Assembly (NCBI GenBank): GCA_012999515.1
Contig: JABEEB010000001.1
Span: 682,001-746,000, forward strand
Source of the DNA: Salifodinibacter halophilus
Lineage (GTDB): Bacteria > Pseudomonadota > Gammaproteobacteria > Nevskiales > Salinisphaeraceae
DNA: 64,000 bases
Direction of reading: 5' to 3'
The notes under the pieces were generated by a model that was not told the origin of the DNA, did not search any database, and worked only from the letters and a program-made list of their open reading frames with translations. Below, piece by piece: positions 1 through 8,458 of this stretch; position 1 is the first letter of the stretch, and every line of letters starts with the position of its first letter. Both the position numbers and the translations under genes were made by a program.

Positions 1-416
1 GTATGCTCATGGGCGAACTGGTCACCCTGGCGGCCGAATCACTGCCCGTAAAAGTAATCGTCTACAACAACGAAACACTGGGCTTTGTCGCCATGGAAAT
101 GAAAGCAGCCGGCTATCTCGACGACACCACAAATCTGGCCGAACAGGACTACGCCAGCGTCGCCGAGGCACTAGGCATCCGCGGTTTTCGTGTGACATCG
201 TCGAACAAGATCGACGACACACTAGCCGAGGCATTTGCATTCGAGGGCCCGGCGGTCATCGATGTGAAAACAGCTAAGCAGGAACTGTCGATGCCGCCCA
301 AAATCGAGGCCAAGCAGGCGCGCGGGTTCTCGCTCTACATGCTGCGTGCGGTTATGAATGGACGTGGTGACGAAGTTGTCGATCTCGCGACCACCAATTG
401 GCTGAGCGGGCGATAG
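1..416 (+). CDS. poxB: Pyruvate dehydrogenase (quinone), C-terminal part, cut by window start
   Basis: Only the last 137 residues are present; the 5' part lies outside the window. The family is a thiamine-diphosphate, FAD-dependent enzyme that oxidises pyruvate to acetate and CO2 and passes electrons to ubiquinone at the membrane. The visible part is the end of the ThDP-binding domain (NNETLGFVAMEMK, then EGPAVIDVKTAKQELSMPP) followed by the conserved end RGFSLYMLRAVMNGRGDEV. In Escherichia coli PoxB this carboxy-terminal region controls lipid binding and activation. The match to PoxB by eye is close throughout, including the terminal TNWL, so I favour PoxB over acetolactate synthase. It converges on the antiporter gene downstream. 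Confidence 0.9.
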   Translation, partial: MLMGELVTLAAESLPVKVIVYNNETLGFVAMEMKAAGYLDDTTNLAEQDYASVAEALGIRGFRVTSSNKIDDTLAEAFAFEGPAVIDVKTAKQELSMPPKIEAKQARGFSLYMLRAVMNGRGDEVVDLATTNWLSGR

Positions 417-459
417 CTCGCCGTCAGCCGGCGGTTACGGCCCCCGAGATCGATACCGA

Positions 460-2298
460 TCAAGATTTCGACGCCTGACGCATGCGCGTACGCGTGTGCG
501 TATCGCTTGAGGTGGCCGCGTAAGCAGCCTCATCACGTTCGAACTGTTCTTCGAGTTCGGCGATCGCCGCGCGATCGAGCCGCGCTTGGCGCGCGGCATC
601 GTCGGCCAATTGATGATGCTCGCGGAGCCGGGCTTCGTCATAGCGACGAAAGGTTCGGTTCGTACGCTCAACCTCCTCGCCGCCGTAACCGAGTGCCTGC
701 ATGACATCGCCGGCAAGCGCCACACTTGCCCGGAATGTTTCGCGGTGGAAAACCGTAACGCCGTATTCGATCAGCTGATACGCATGGCGCCGATCACGTG
801 CGCGCGCTACGATCTTCAGGCTAGGAAAATGCGTCTGGACAACTTGTATCGTGGTCAACGATACCTCCGGGTCATCCATCGCCAGGACGAGCACGCGGGC
901 ACGATCGGCGCGAGCTGCGCGCAGCATTTCCACGCGTGACGCGTCGCCATAATAAACCTCGCCACCGAAACGACGTACAAAGTCGACCTGTTCCGGATTG
1001 ACGTCGAGCGCGGTAAAACCGATTCGTTTGGCGCGCAACAGTCGGGCGATGGTGCTGCCAAAACGGCCGAAACCGGCGATTATGACGGCATGCTCCGAAT
1101 CGACTGGCGTATCGTACATACGCGCTTGCGAATCGGGCGACTCGAGACGTTTGTTCAACCATGAACTAGCTTTGACCGCGAACGGCGTAAGCACCATGGA
1201 CAGCGTAACTACCGCCACCAGAAGATCCGCCTCCGGACGCGCCAGCAAGTCGTCCGCCACCGCTGTCGACAGAATCACGAACGCGAACTCGCCCCCCTGA
1301 CTGAGATAGGCGCCGAGATTGCGCGTTGCACGCCAGCGCAGGCCGTACCGGCGCCCGAGCAACGCCAGCGCGACGCCTTTAATAACCATCAACGCGACCG
1401 TTAGACCGATCAATGCAAACGGTCGCTCAAGGAACAGGCCGAGATTGATCGACATGCCGACAGCCACGAAGAAAAGCCCCAACAACAGATCCTTGAACGG
1501 ATCGACATTGGCTTCCAGTTCGTGACGGTATTCGGAGTCAGCCAGCAGCACACCGGCCGTGAACGCGCCCAATGCCAGCGAGACGTCAACCGCTTGCATG
1601 ATCGCCGACGTCCCCACAACGATCAGCAACGTCATGGCGATGAATATTTCCTGCATGCGCGTCGCCGCGACCACGCGTAGCACAGGTTTAAGGATATAGT
1701 GGCCACCGATTATGAGCCCGACGATCACTAGCGTCGCCGTACCGGTTTTCTCCAGCCCGCCGATAATACTGAGCTGCGACTGGCCAACCGATAATAGCGG
1801 CAGAATCGCCAATATCGGAATTACAGCCAGATCCTGGAACAACAGAATCGAGAATCCAGCACGCCCGTGGCGCGTGGCCATTTCACCGCGCTCGGCCAGC
1901 ATCTGAACCGCAAACGCGGTCGACGACAATGCTAACGAAACGCCAGCGGCAAACGCCGGTGCGGGCGACAAGGCCAGCGCCCAACCGAGAAAAAGTGCCA
2001 ACACAACGGTTGTCAGCACCATCTGCAACCCGCCAAGACCAAGTATCGACCGGCGCAACGCCCATAACCGGCGCGGCTGCATTTCGAGACCAATGATGAA
2101 CAACAGGAACACGACACCGAACTCGGCGAAATGCAGAACCTGATCAACTTTGCCGATCAGCCCGAACGCCCACGGTCCGATAACAACGCCGGCCGCCAGA
2201 TAACCCAGCACCGAGCCGAGCTTGAGACGCTGAGCGATGGTTACAGCGATTACGGCCGCGGCCAAATAAACTGCAATCTGAGTCAGCGACGCGTCCAT
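460..2298 (-). CDS. Kef-type K+/H+ antiporter (CPA2 family) with RCK domain
   Basis: A 612-residue inner-membrane monovalent cation:proton antiporter. Residues 1-375 hold about a dozen hydrophobic helices, with the CPA2 motifs LFQDLAVIP (153-161) and SQGGEFAFV (333-341). Residues 404-520 form a TrkA-N/RCK nucleotide-binding domain beginning AVIIAGFGRFGS. A charged, probably helical tail (530-600) follows. Length and order match KefB/KefC (about 600-620 aa), which release K+ and acidify the cytoplasm during electrophile stress under glutathione control. YbaL-type relatives look similar, so no symbol is given. No KefF/KefG-like ancillary flavoprotein lies beside it. The gene stands alone, convergent with poxB. 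Confidence 0.88.
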   Translation of the reverse strand: MDASLTQIAVYLAAAVIAVTIAQRLKLGSVLGYLAAGVVIGPWAFGLIGKVDQVLHFAEFGVVFLLFIIGLEMQPRRLWALRRSILGLGGLQMVLTTVVLALFLGWALALSPAPAFAAGVSLALSSTAFAVQMLAERGEMATRHGRAGFSILLFQDLAVIPILAILPLLSVGQSQLSIIGGLEKTGTATLVIVGLIIGGHYILKPVLRVVAATRMQEIFIAMTLLIVVGTSAIMQAVDVSLALGAFTAGVLLADSEYRHELEANVDPFKDLLLGLFFVAVGMSINLGLFLERPFALIGLTVALMVIKGVALALLGRRYGLRWRATRNLGAYLSQGGEFAFVILSTAVADDLLARPEADLLVAVVTLSMVLTPFAVKASSWLNKRLESPDSQARMYDTPVDSEHAVIIAGFGRFGSTIARLLRAKRIGFTALDVNPEQVDFVRRFGGEVYYGDASRVEMLRAARADRARVLVLAMDDPEVSLTTIQVVQTHFPSLKIVARARDRRHAYQLIEYGVTVFHRETFRASVALAGDVMQALGYGGEEVERTNRTFRRYDEARLREHHQLADDAARQARLDRAAIAELEEQFERDEAAYAATSSDTHTRTRMRQASKS

Positions 2299-2440
2299 TG
2301 TTTAACTCCGCTCCATAAAACGTGCTGAGCGCACCTTGCTTAAAAGAGTAACCCGCCGCAGCTGATACGTTGCAAGGCACAAGCCGCGAGCACTGGCGCA
2401 GCGTCGCCGATCACCAAGATACGACCGTGCCGAATACATC

Positions 2441-2986
2441 CTACCGAGGCGCCAGACTCGATACACCATGCGTGAGAGCCCGCACAGCACGCTGCTCGCG
2501 TATGGCGCCACGGCCGTCGACGGTGACAAATGGCAACCGCTCGCGCGTCAATCTGCGCTGCAAACTGGCCTGAAAAGCGTCACGCATACCGGGTTGAGTC
2601 AGACAGCGTTGCGGATCTGACTCGAATGCCAAGTCGGTCGCACAAAGCAGATACAGGCTGAACCGACGGCCGCGCCGGCGTGCAGCGTATCGAACCCAAT
2701 CCGGACACTGGCCCGGAAACAACCAGTCGGCATAGCAGACATGCAGCCATAGATCGGTGTCGCAGATGACCAGACGCCGGGCGCGACGCGCGGCGCGGTC
2801 TTCATTGTCTATCTGGCCGCGGGCAATCGTCGGTAGATCGGCAGCGCGAATATCGCCGTTACGTGCATACCATAAGTCACGCACATACTCCCGCGACCAT
2901 GGCTCGTGAAAACGCCGCGCCAACGCTTGGGCCAAAGCGGTCTTGCCGGTCGATTCGGCACCGACAATTGCAACACGCTTAGCCAA
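2441..2986 (-). CDS. NadR-type ATPase / nicotinamide riboside kinase-like protein
   Basis: A 181-residue AAA_28/NadR-kinase-like protein. The Walker A loop GAESTGKT is at residues 9-16, followed by SREYVRDLW and CDTDLWLHVCY, which match the ribosylnicotinamide kinase domain of NadR. It lacks the HTH and NMN adenylyltransferase domains of full-length NadR, so it is a stand-alone kinase. The expected reaction is ATP plus nicotinamide riboside giving NMN, which traps riboside brought in by PnuC. The start overlaps the pnuC stop by 8 bp, so translation is probably coupled. Family placement is from motifs; the substrate is inferred mainly from the partner gene. Confidence 0.78.
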   Translation of the reverse strand: MAKRVAIVGAESTGKTALAQALARRFHEPWSREYVRDLWYARNGDIRAADLPTIARGQIDNEDRAARRARRLVICDTDLWLHVCYADWLFPGQCPDWVRYAARRRGRRFSLYLLCATDLAFESDPQRCLTQPGMRDAFQASLQRRLTRERLPFVTVDGRGAIREQRAVRALTHGVSSLAPR

Positions 2987-3605
2987 CAGTCGAGGCTCGC
3001 ATCATGGATCGCCGCCAAGCCCGCCAGCCAGCGACCGCGAGCACAATGTAGAGGATGTACAACCCGACGAAACCGTACAGCTCGACCTGCCAGTACACCA
3101 CCACGCCGACGACGTTGACGACGAGCCAACCAAACCACACCTCCAGCTTTTTATGCGCCGCCAGTGCTTGTGCGACCAAACCGAAGGCACCGATAAAGGC
3201 ATCGCGGTACGGCAGCGGATCGGCACCGAAATGGGCCAATCCCACACCCCAGAGCAACGCCCCGACCCCAGCGATGGCCACGGCCACCAAGCGCCCGGTG
3301 CCGCTAAGACACGTGACCGGCAGTCGCGTTCGGTGGGCCCCGTACGATGCCGGGTGTGTCCAACACCACCAACCATAGACCAGTGCCACGGCATAGGCGC
3401 TTTGCAGCGTCATATCCGCGTAGAGTCGTTGATCGTAGAAAATCCAGGCTGTCAGCGTGACTTGCACGAGCCCCACCGGAAAATTCCATAGCGACTGCCG
3501 GACTGCCAGGCCCACGCCCAACAGCCCGAGCACGACAGCGGCAATTTGGACCGTCCCTGCGTCGACGACCATAGCGCCGATCTGGCACAAGATCTCGCTC
3601 AACAT
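2979..3605 (-). CDS. pnuC: PnuC-family nicotinamide riboside transporter
   Basis: A 208-residue inner-membrane protein with about seven hydrophobic segments. The PnuC pattern is visible: an early WNFPVGL stretch near residue 40, aromatic-rich WWCW near 100, and the conserved end EVWFGWLVVNVVGVVVYW near 150-175. PnuC proteins let vitamin B3 ribosides cross by facilitated diffusion and depend on a cytoplasmic kinase to trap the substrate. The following gene, overlapping by 8 bp, encodes such a kinase. No NadR, NiaR or riboswitch signal was recognised upstream. A thiamine-specific PnuT is less likely given the NadR-like partner. Confidence 0.85.
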   Translation of the reverse strand: MLSEILCQIGAMVVDAGTVQIAAVVLGLLGVGLAVRQSLWNFPVGLVQVTLTAWIFYDQRLYADMTLQSAYAVALVYGWWCWTHPASYGAHRTRLPVTCLSGTGRLVAVAIAGVGALLWGVGLAHFGADPLPYRDAFIGAFGLVAQALAAHKKLEVWFGWLVVNVVGVVVYWQVELYGFVGLYILYIVLAVAGWRAWRRSMMRASTVG

Positions 3606-3941
3606 GGTCGACTCGGGATGGCCTCAGAACAACCGGCGTGGCACACGCGTGTTCTACCCCAGGCCATCGTCGACCCCGCCGCCGGCATGATCTGGTCCAG
3701 CTTCAACACCTGTTGGTGATTGCCAAGCGCTAAGACTAACAGGGCCATGACATCTCCTAGCAACTCCTGAGTACCGATGATCGCCCTGCTCCGCAAGAAG
3801 CACGCAATCCATGCAGCCATACCAATTGGCGTCCGGGTAACACATCGTTCATCCTCGATCTCAGACGACCGAGGGAAACTACGGTACAACCATGCATTGC
3901 CAATGCACGTCATCGATAGCCGTAATGGATGGCAAGTGAGC
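3606..3941. other. Intergenic region between pnuC and the DUF488 gene
   Basis: About 336 bp separate divergently transcribed pnuC and the DUF488 gene. Open frames exist on both strands, including a 119-codon frame on the minus strand, but none has recognisable homology and that frame would overlap both real gene starts. Promoters for both genes are expected here, but I could not assign convincing -35/-10 pairs. A short stretch on the minus strand near 3685-3705 superficially recalls part of a thiamine-pyrophosphate aptamer, but the pieces are in the wrong order. Confidence 0.5.
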
Positions 3942-4313
3942 ATGAAGATCCGCCTCAAACGCGCCTATGATGCCGTAGCCGAAGACGATGGGCATCGTGC
4001 ACTCGTCGACGGCATGTGGCCACGCGGCGTGGCCAAGGCCGATGCCGCACTCGACGAATGGTGCAAGCATATCGCGCCATCGAAGGAACTCGTAAAGTGG
4101 TTCGGTCACCGGCGGGCGCGTTGGCCGGATTTTCGCGCCTCCTATTGGGCGGAGCTTGAATCCGCCGACGCCGAAACGCTCGGCCGACTGTGCTCAAAAG
4201 CTGCCGACCCCGGCCTGACACTAATTTTCGCCGCGAAGGACACCGCGTGCAACAACGCCGTCGTACTTAAGGAATGGCTAGAAAGCAGCCAACAAGATAG
4301 CGATCGACCATGA
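3942..4313 (+). CDS. DUF488 family protein (YeaO-like)
   Basis: A 123-residue cytosolic protein of the DUF488/YeaO family, function unknown. Family landmarks are the start MKIRLKRAYD, the DGHRALVDGMWPRGVAK block near residues 18-35, a WFGH motif near 50 and the LIFAAKDTACNNAVVLKEWL end. The frame stays open upstream to 3777, but the family normally begins at MKIRLKR, so I place the start at 3942; a GTG two codons earlier is an alternative. Its stop overlaps the next small gene in an ATGA arrangement, so the two are probably co-translated. Confidence 0.8.
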   Translation: MKIRLKRAYDAVAEDDGHRALVDGMWPRGVAKADAALDEWCKHIAPSKELVKWFGHRRARWPDFRASYWAELESADAETLGRLCSKAADPGLTLIFAAKDTACNNAVVLKEWLESSQQDSDRP

Positions 4314-4525
4314 GCGAAAACCCCGAACACATCGCCGAACATGTGCGTGACACCTGTATTCAAGCAGCCCGCAAAGGCTACGAAGACGCCGCGATGGCGG
4401 GACTCTGCGGCGAAGGCGCGCTAGAGGCCGCACTCAGCGCAATCGAAAAACTCGACCCAGCCTCATTGGTCCCAGAGACAACCGCAGCGGATAATACAAC
4501 CCGCCGAGATTCTGAACAGGAGTAG
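4310..4525 (+). CDS. Small conserved hypothetical protein
   Basis: A 71-residue acidic, alanine-rich soluble protein. The core AARKGYEDAAMAGLCGEGALEAAL followed by a conserved LD recalls a short family found in many Proteobacteria, often carried in databases under the vague label acetyltransferase without support. No catalytic motif, signal peptide or membrane segment is visible. The ATG sits inside the stop region of the DUF488 gene (ATGA overlap), which supports it being a real, translationally coupled gene. Function unknown. Confidence 0.6.
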   Translation: MSENPEHIAEHVRDTCIQAARKGYEDAAMAGLCGEGALEAALSAIEKLDPASLVPETTAADNTTRRDSEQE

Positions 4526-4575
4526 ACGGTGACCGTCCACCTCTGGCCTCCGGATATTTGTAGACACAACCCAGA

Positions 4576-5874
4576 CTAGAAACGATTGCCGAATGTCAGA
4601 TAGAACAGACCCTGGCTTTCCTTGCTAAAGCCCACATCGGCACGCGCAATCAACGCCTCGCCTAGCGCGATACGGAGCCCAGCGCCGCCGCTGTATTGAA
4701 TCTCGTTATCGAGCCCCGGATAAACCGAGCGCGACAGATCGTTAGGTAATTTGGATTTATCTAAAAAGACACGGCCAGCCCCGCCAAAGACGGCACCATC
4801 CAGGCGCACGCGCCAAATATTGTGGAAATTGAAATCGGCCAGTTTGCGCCGCAGACCGGTTTGCACGAACACGCGCGATTGGCCGCGGAAACGATCGAGA
4901 CTAAAACCTTCGAGATTGGCTCCGCCGCCGAGCGACGCAAGCTCATAGAATGGCAGATCGTCACCGCTGCCATCGACATAACTCCCATTCAGGCGAAACC
5001 CGAGGATATTTTTCCGAGAAAAAAGCGGGTGTGTATATTTTATATCAGCAAGATAGCGCGTATATTTAACGTTGTTCCCAAGCTCGGAACCAACGTGTTG
5101 AACCTTGAAAACGTTGTTCCAACCGCGCATTGGCCGTGTCAGATCACGCTGGGTGTTGTAGAAAAGTGACACCGACACAGGACTGTTGGTCCCGCCATGC
5201 ACGTCGGGTAAATTCGAAAACTCGTTGACCGTCCGCGGCTTACTGCCATCTCTACTGCCACGACTGATGCGCACTTTGTTAAACCCCGCGTCGACAGCCG
5301 CCACCCAGTGTGGCGCCAACCTATAGCCGAGCATGAAAAGTGCTTTCTGTGACATCCGCTCGTGTGTGGATAATGCGGCCGGCCCGGCGCCGTTATTACC
5401 CAAACCGTAGAAATGCCGGCTCGGCGCCAGTTGATAACCGAATTGCGCCAGCCCAATCCAGCGCTTGGCACCCAACAGATGGGGCGTTCCAAAAGACAGG
5501 TTGAATGACGTGTTACCGCCAGACGATTGGGTCGCCCCAAGATCCAGCGTGCGGTTGCCATTGCCGAAGCCGACCACGCTGTATTTCACGCCCAGGATTA
5601 TCCCATCGCTCGGGTTATAACCGATCTGTGGCAAAACCGCGCTCGAGCTCTTGCTACCCACAGATGCGGGCGCTTCAGGCTCGTCTGTCGGCATGACCCC
5701 ATTGTCGGGCGGCATTACGACGTCGTGGTGACGAACGTAGCGTTTCTCGTTGTCGATGATCATGATGCGACCGAGATGGCGGCTCAGTTCGCGGTTTGGT
5801 CCTGCATGCGCACCAAACGATATGGCACCGATACAGAGGGCAACCGTCGCGAGCAGACAACTCAGAAAACGCAT
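4576..5874 (-). CDS. Barrel-only Omp85/BamA-TamA-type outer membrane protein
   Basis: A 432-residue outer-membrane protein. Residues 1-24 are a signal peptide ending GAHA. Residues 25-85 are a charged, Pro-rich linker with no recognisable POTRA fold. From about 85 to the end, alternating polar/hydrophobic strands form a D15/surface-antigen barrel that closes with the terminal aromatic FGNRF. The segment LEGFSLDRFRGQS near 330 resembles the conserved RGF strand of Omp85 proteins. Unlike BamA it has no POTRA repeats, so assembly-factor activity is unlikely by analogy; its cargo or ligand is unknown. The gene is monocistronic, converges with the DUF488 pair, and has a perfect hairpin just upstream of its ribosome-binding site. 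Confidence 0.75.
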   Translation of the reverse strand: MRFLSCLLATVALCIGAISFGAHAGPNRELSRHLGRIMIIDNEKRYVRHHDVVMPPDNGVMPTDEPEAPASVGSKSSSAVLPQIGYNPSDGIILGVKYSVVGFGNGNRTLDLGATQSSGGNTSFNLSFGTPHLLGAKRWIGLAQFGYQLAPSRHFYGLGNNGAGPAALSTHERMSQKALFMLGYRLAPHWVAAVDAGFNKVRISRGSRDGSKPRTVNEFSNLPDVHGGTNSPVSVSLFYNTQRDLTRPMRGWNNVFKVQHVGSELGNNVKYTRYLADIKYTHPLFSRKNILGFRLNGSYVDGSGDDLPFYELASLGGGANLEGFSLDRFRGQSRVFVQTGLRRKLADFNFHNIWRVRLDGAVFGGAGRVFLDKSKLPNDLSRSVYPGLDNEIQYSGGAGLRIALGEALIARADVGFSKESQGLFYLTFGNRF

Positions 5875-5890
5875 ACGTCACCCCCTGGTT

Positions 5891-5912
5891 CGAAAAGCGG
5901 TCTCGCTTTTCG
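5891..5912 (-). promoter_or_regulatory. Perfect leader hairpin before the barrel-protein gene
   Basis: The inverted repeat CGAAAAGCG / CGCTTTTCG has 9-bp perfect arms around a 4-base loop. It ends 17 bp before the ATG of the outer-membrane barrel gene (transcribed leftwards). Between it and the ATG lies a strong G-rich Shine-Dalgarno region (AGGGGGTGAC). In the mRNA the hairpin would sit directly upstream of the ribosome site. It could stabilise the 5' end, bind an RNA-binding protein or be a DNA operator. No T-run follows, so it is not a standard terminator. Confidence 0.45.
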
Positions 5913-6097
5913 GGTCAACAGACAAGAAAACGAAATTATTCCATGCGAAGCGGCAGCACCGGCCGGTTCGCCGTATCGGCTAACCGGCGCGGCACACTCA
6001 CTGCTCGTATCCTATTCTCATAAGGCATCATGCGGCCGATCACGATCCGCCCGCTACCGCACTGGTATTTGGCACCATCCAATCATCGGGCATCAAA

Positions 6098-8359
6098 TCA
6101 CGCGGGCTGATCGCCATCCGGCGCATCGAGCCGACCGGCACCCGATTGCGGCGTAGCGTTCGCGTCCGAGTGCACCAATGCCTCATTACCGAAATAGACC
6201 TTTTGGTGCGGCAATGGAATCTCGATGCCAGCCCGGTCGAAATACATCTTGACCAATCGATTGAAACCACGGCCGACAGCCCATTGCATACCGGGCTCAG
6301 TAATGATCATGGCACGGATACGCAGCCGATCGGATTCCATTGCCGAGACACCCGGGATGTCGATATCACCGTGGATGCTTGGCGCCAATTCGGGATCGTT
6401 TTTGAGTTGTTCGAACGCCTCGCGAAGACATGCAATCGCGGCATCGATATCTGCGCTGAGCGCGATCGCGTATTCCCCGCGCCAGGTCGTACCCGTTCGA
6501 CTGTGGTTCGACACCACGCGCGCCGACGAAAACGGCACCACGTGACATGCGCCGTCGAGATCCCGGATCGCGACCGAGCGAATTGTCAGTCGTTCGACCG
6601 TCCCGAACACGCCGGCTGTGGCAACGACATCACCGACATTCATCGAATTCTCGAGTTGAATGAACACACCGGCGATCACGTCGGCCACCAGATTCTGCGC
6701 ACCGAATCCGACCGCAAGCCCCAGAATGCCGGCCCCCGCGATCAGCGGCCCAATGTCGACACCAATCTGCGACAGCACGATCATGATGGTCAGCGTGACG
6801 ATCACAATGGCCAGCACATTGTGCAAAAGTGCGATCAGTGTCTTTTGGCGCGTACTGGGCTCGCCTTTGCCAGTGTGCGGACTGAGTCGGAACTCCAGCA
6901 ATGCGGAGGTCACGATCCAGATCGAAAGAGCGATCGCTACGATCAGAAGAACCCGGATCGCTGCACCCACCGTATCGGCACCTGACTGACTATGCAGCCA
7001 AGCCGAAAAATCGACGATATTCCAAATACCAGCGAACGAACCAATAACGCAGATCACCACCAGCAACTTGGCAATGAAAGCGATTATCGGCACATAGCGA
7101 TCGATCTGATGCTGCAGTTGCGGCACTTTGGGCGCGGAGCGGTCGCCGAGTTGGCTTGTCACGTGCCGCAAAAGCTCGATGCCAAGGCAAAGCACCCAGC
7201 CGACCACCATGACCAGCGCCGTTTTCAATGAAGCCCAAACCACGAACGCGAATGCGTCCGACGTGGGTAGCTGACTGAGGGTGAACACAATGACCAGATA
7301 GACAATCGCTATCGGCAGCCAAATGCGTGCGACCAAACGATAGAGGCCACCAAAAATAGCCGAGCGTGCACGCGTCGCCCGCACCGAAAACACGCTGGTT
7401 AATATATGCCGATAGCTAACCAGAGCGACAACACTCGTTATAAGCGCCACAGCACAGATAACCAGATAAACCAGCGCCGCCAGTCGCGATGAAACCTGAG
7501 TATCCAGCACCGGCACGGCAACCATGATGCCGTAGCCAAGCCAGCTGATCAGCCAGCGCAGGCGAATACTCCACCAACCCGCCAACGTACTAGCCATGGG
7601 CAAGGGCCGAAGCGCCGGATAGCCGGTTGAGAAAACAACGCGCACCGCCACCTTCAGCATCTCGACCGCGAAGAACGCATTAACGAACAAAAGGCCGCGC
7701 GTAGCCGCCTGTGTGCCGGATTCAGTGACCGTGCCAGCGACTATGGCCCCCACGGCACCCGCCACCGCGACACCAACCACATCAATCAACAATCCGGCTA
7801 CAACCGCACCACCGCGCCGCGTCCAGATGCCGAGCACGCTGCCTTCGGATTGGTTCGCACGCTCCGAGAGTTTGTTCAGCCAGTCGAATAGTCGCCGAAA
7901 AAGGTTCCCTACAATCAACCACGTAGCAAACGTGGCCGCGACAATGATCGCCAGTGTAAACGCGGCGTCGATAAACTTATGCCAGTTGAAAGTCGGCCCG
8001 CCCGAGCTTGCCGGGTTGGAAGCTGTCAGCGTCTGCCAAATCGAGACCACACCAGCACCGATGGTGTGAACCCAGCCAGCGCTCAAACGAGCGAGCTGCT
8101 GCGACGCAGATTGCGACTCACCATGATCGCTGTCAGCTTGTTTATCGTCTGACGGCGATCCTGATTTGTTAGCACCTTTTTCAGGCTTATGCTGATTCTG
8201 CTCCGCTTTTTTCGCAGATGCTTGGTCACTCGACGCCTTCACCGTGGCACCGGTGGCAGCTTGATCGCCCGAGCTTGCAGCCATGGCCACGCCGGTCGCG
8301 CCAAACACACCAACAATAACGGCACAAATCGCTGCGAATACGATGCCTCGGATACGCAC
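6098..8359 (-). CDS. Large MscS-family mechanosensitive channel (YbiO-like)
   Basis: A 753-residue inner-membrane channel. Residues 1-27 are a cleavable signal sequence. Residues 28-115 form a charged Ser/Ala/Lys-rich periplasmic region, followed by about ten or more membrane helices. The MscS pore and beta domain come after, with GAGILGLAVGFGAQNLVAD and GVFIQLENSMNVGDVV around 545-590, then the mixed C-terminal domain. Length and the GYGIMVAVPVLDTQVSS segment recall Escherichia coli YbiO (741 aa). Such channels gate under membrane tension and release osmolytes during hypo-osmotic shock. It is monocistronic. Confidence 0.85.
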   Translation of the reverse strand: MRIRGIVFAAICAVIVGVFGATGVAMAASSGDQAATGATVKASSDQASAKKAEQNQHKPEKGANKSGSPSDDKQADSDHGESQSASQQLARLSAGWVHTIGAGVVSIWQTLTASNPASSGGPTFNWHKFIDAAFTLAIIVAATFATWLIVGNLFRRLFDWLNKLSERANQSEGSVLGIWTRRGGAVVAGLLIDVVGVAVAGAVGAIVAGTVTESGTQAATRGLLFVNAFFAVEMLKVAVRVVFSTGYPALRPLPMASTLAGWWSIRLRWLISWLGYGIMVAVPVLDTQVSSRLAALVYLVICAVALITSVVALVSYRHILTSVFSVRATRARSAIFGGLYRLVARIWLPIAIVYLVIVFTLSQLPTSDAFAFVVWASLKTALVMVVGWVLCLGIELLRHVTSQLGDRSAPKVPQLQHQIDRYVPIIAFIAKLLVVICVIGSFAGIWNIVDFSAWLHSQSGADTVGAAIRVLLIVAIALSIWIVTSALLEFRLSPHTGKGEPSTRQKTLIALLHNVLAIVIVTLTIMIVLSQIGVDIGPLIAGAGILGLAVGFGAQNLVADVIAGVFIQLENSMNVGDVVATAGVFGTVERLTIRSVAIRDLDGACHVVPFSSARVVSNHSRTGTTWRGEYAIALSADIDAAIACLREAFEQLKNDPELAPSIHGDIDIPGVSAMESDRLRIRAMIITEPGMQWAVGRGFNRLVKMYFDRAGIEIPLPHQKVYFGNEALVHSDANATPQSGAGRLDAPDGDQPA

Positions 8360-8458
8360 TATCGGTCTCCGAATTGGAAAATTAAAATCGTTTGAACAAA
8401 CGAGTAACAGTGGCGCCTCGACGCGCTTTCAAGCCGCCGAGGCACGGCACTGGGTTGA

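Noticed and set aside
3680-3720. Thiamine-pyrophosphate riboswitch-like words on the minus strand before pnuC (CTGGACCAGATCATGCC)
   Set aside because: The CUGAG-like element lies on the wrong side, and the paired arms needed for the aptamer are not formed; similarity is limited to one short segment.
3599-3958. 119-codon minus-strand frame between pnuC and the DUF488 gene
   Set aside because: It would overlap both gene starts, has no recognisable homology and an atypical composition, so it is probably open by chance.
6146-6985. 279-codon plus-strand frame antisense to the MscS gene
   Set aside because: It lies fully inside a well-supported channel gene on the other strand and its product is His/Asp/Arg-rich low-complexity, typical of an antisense shadow.
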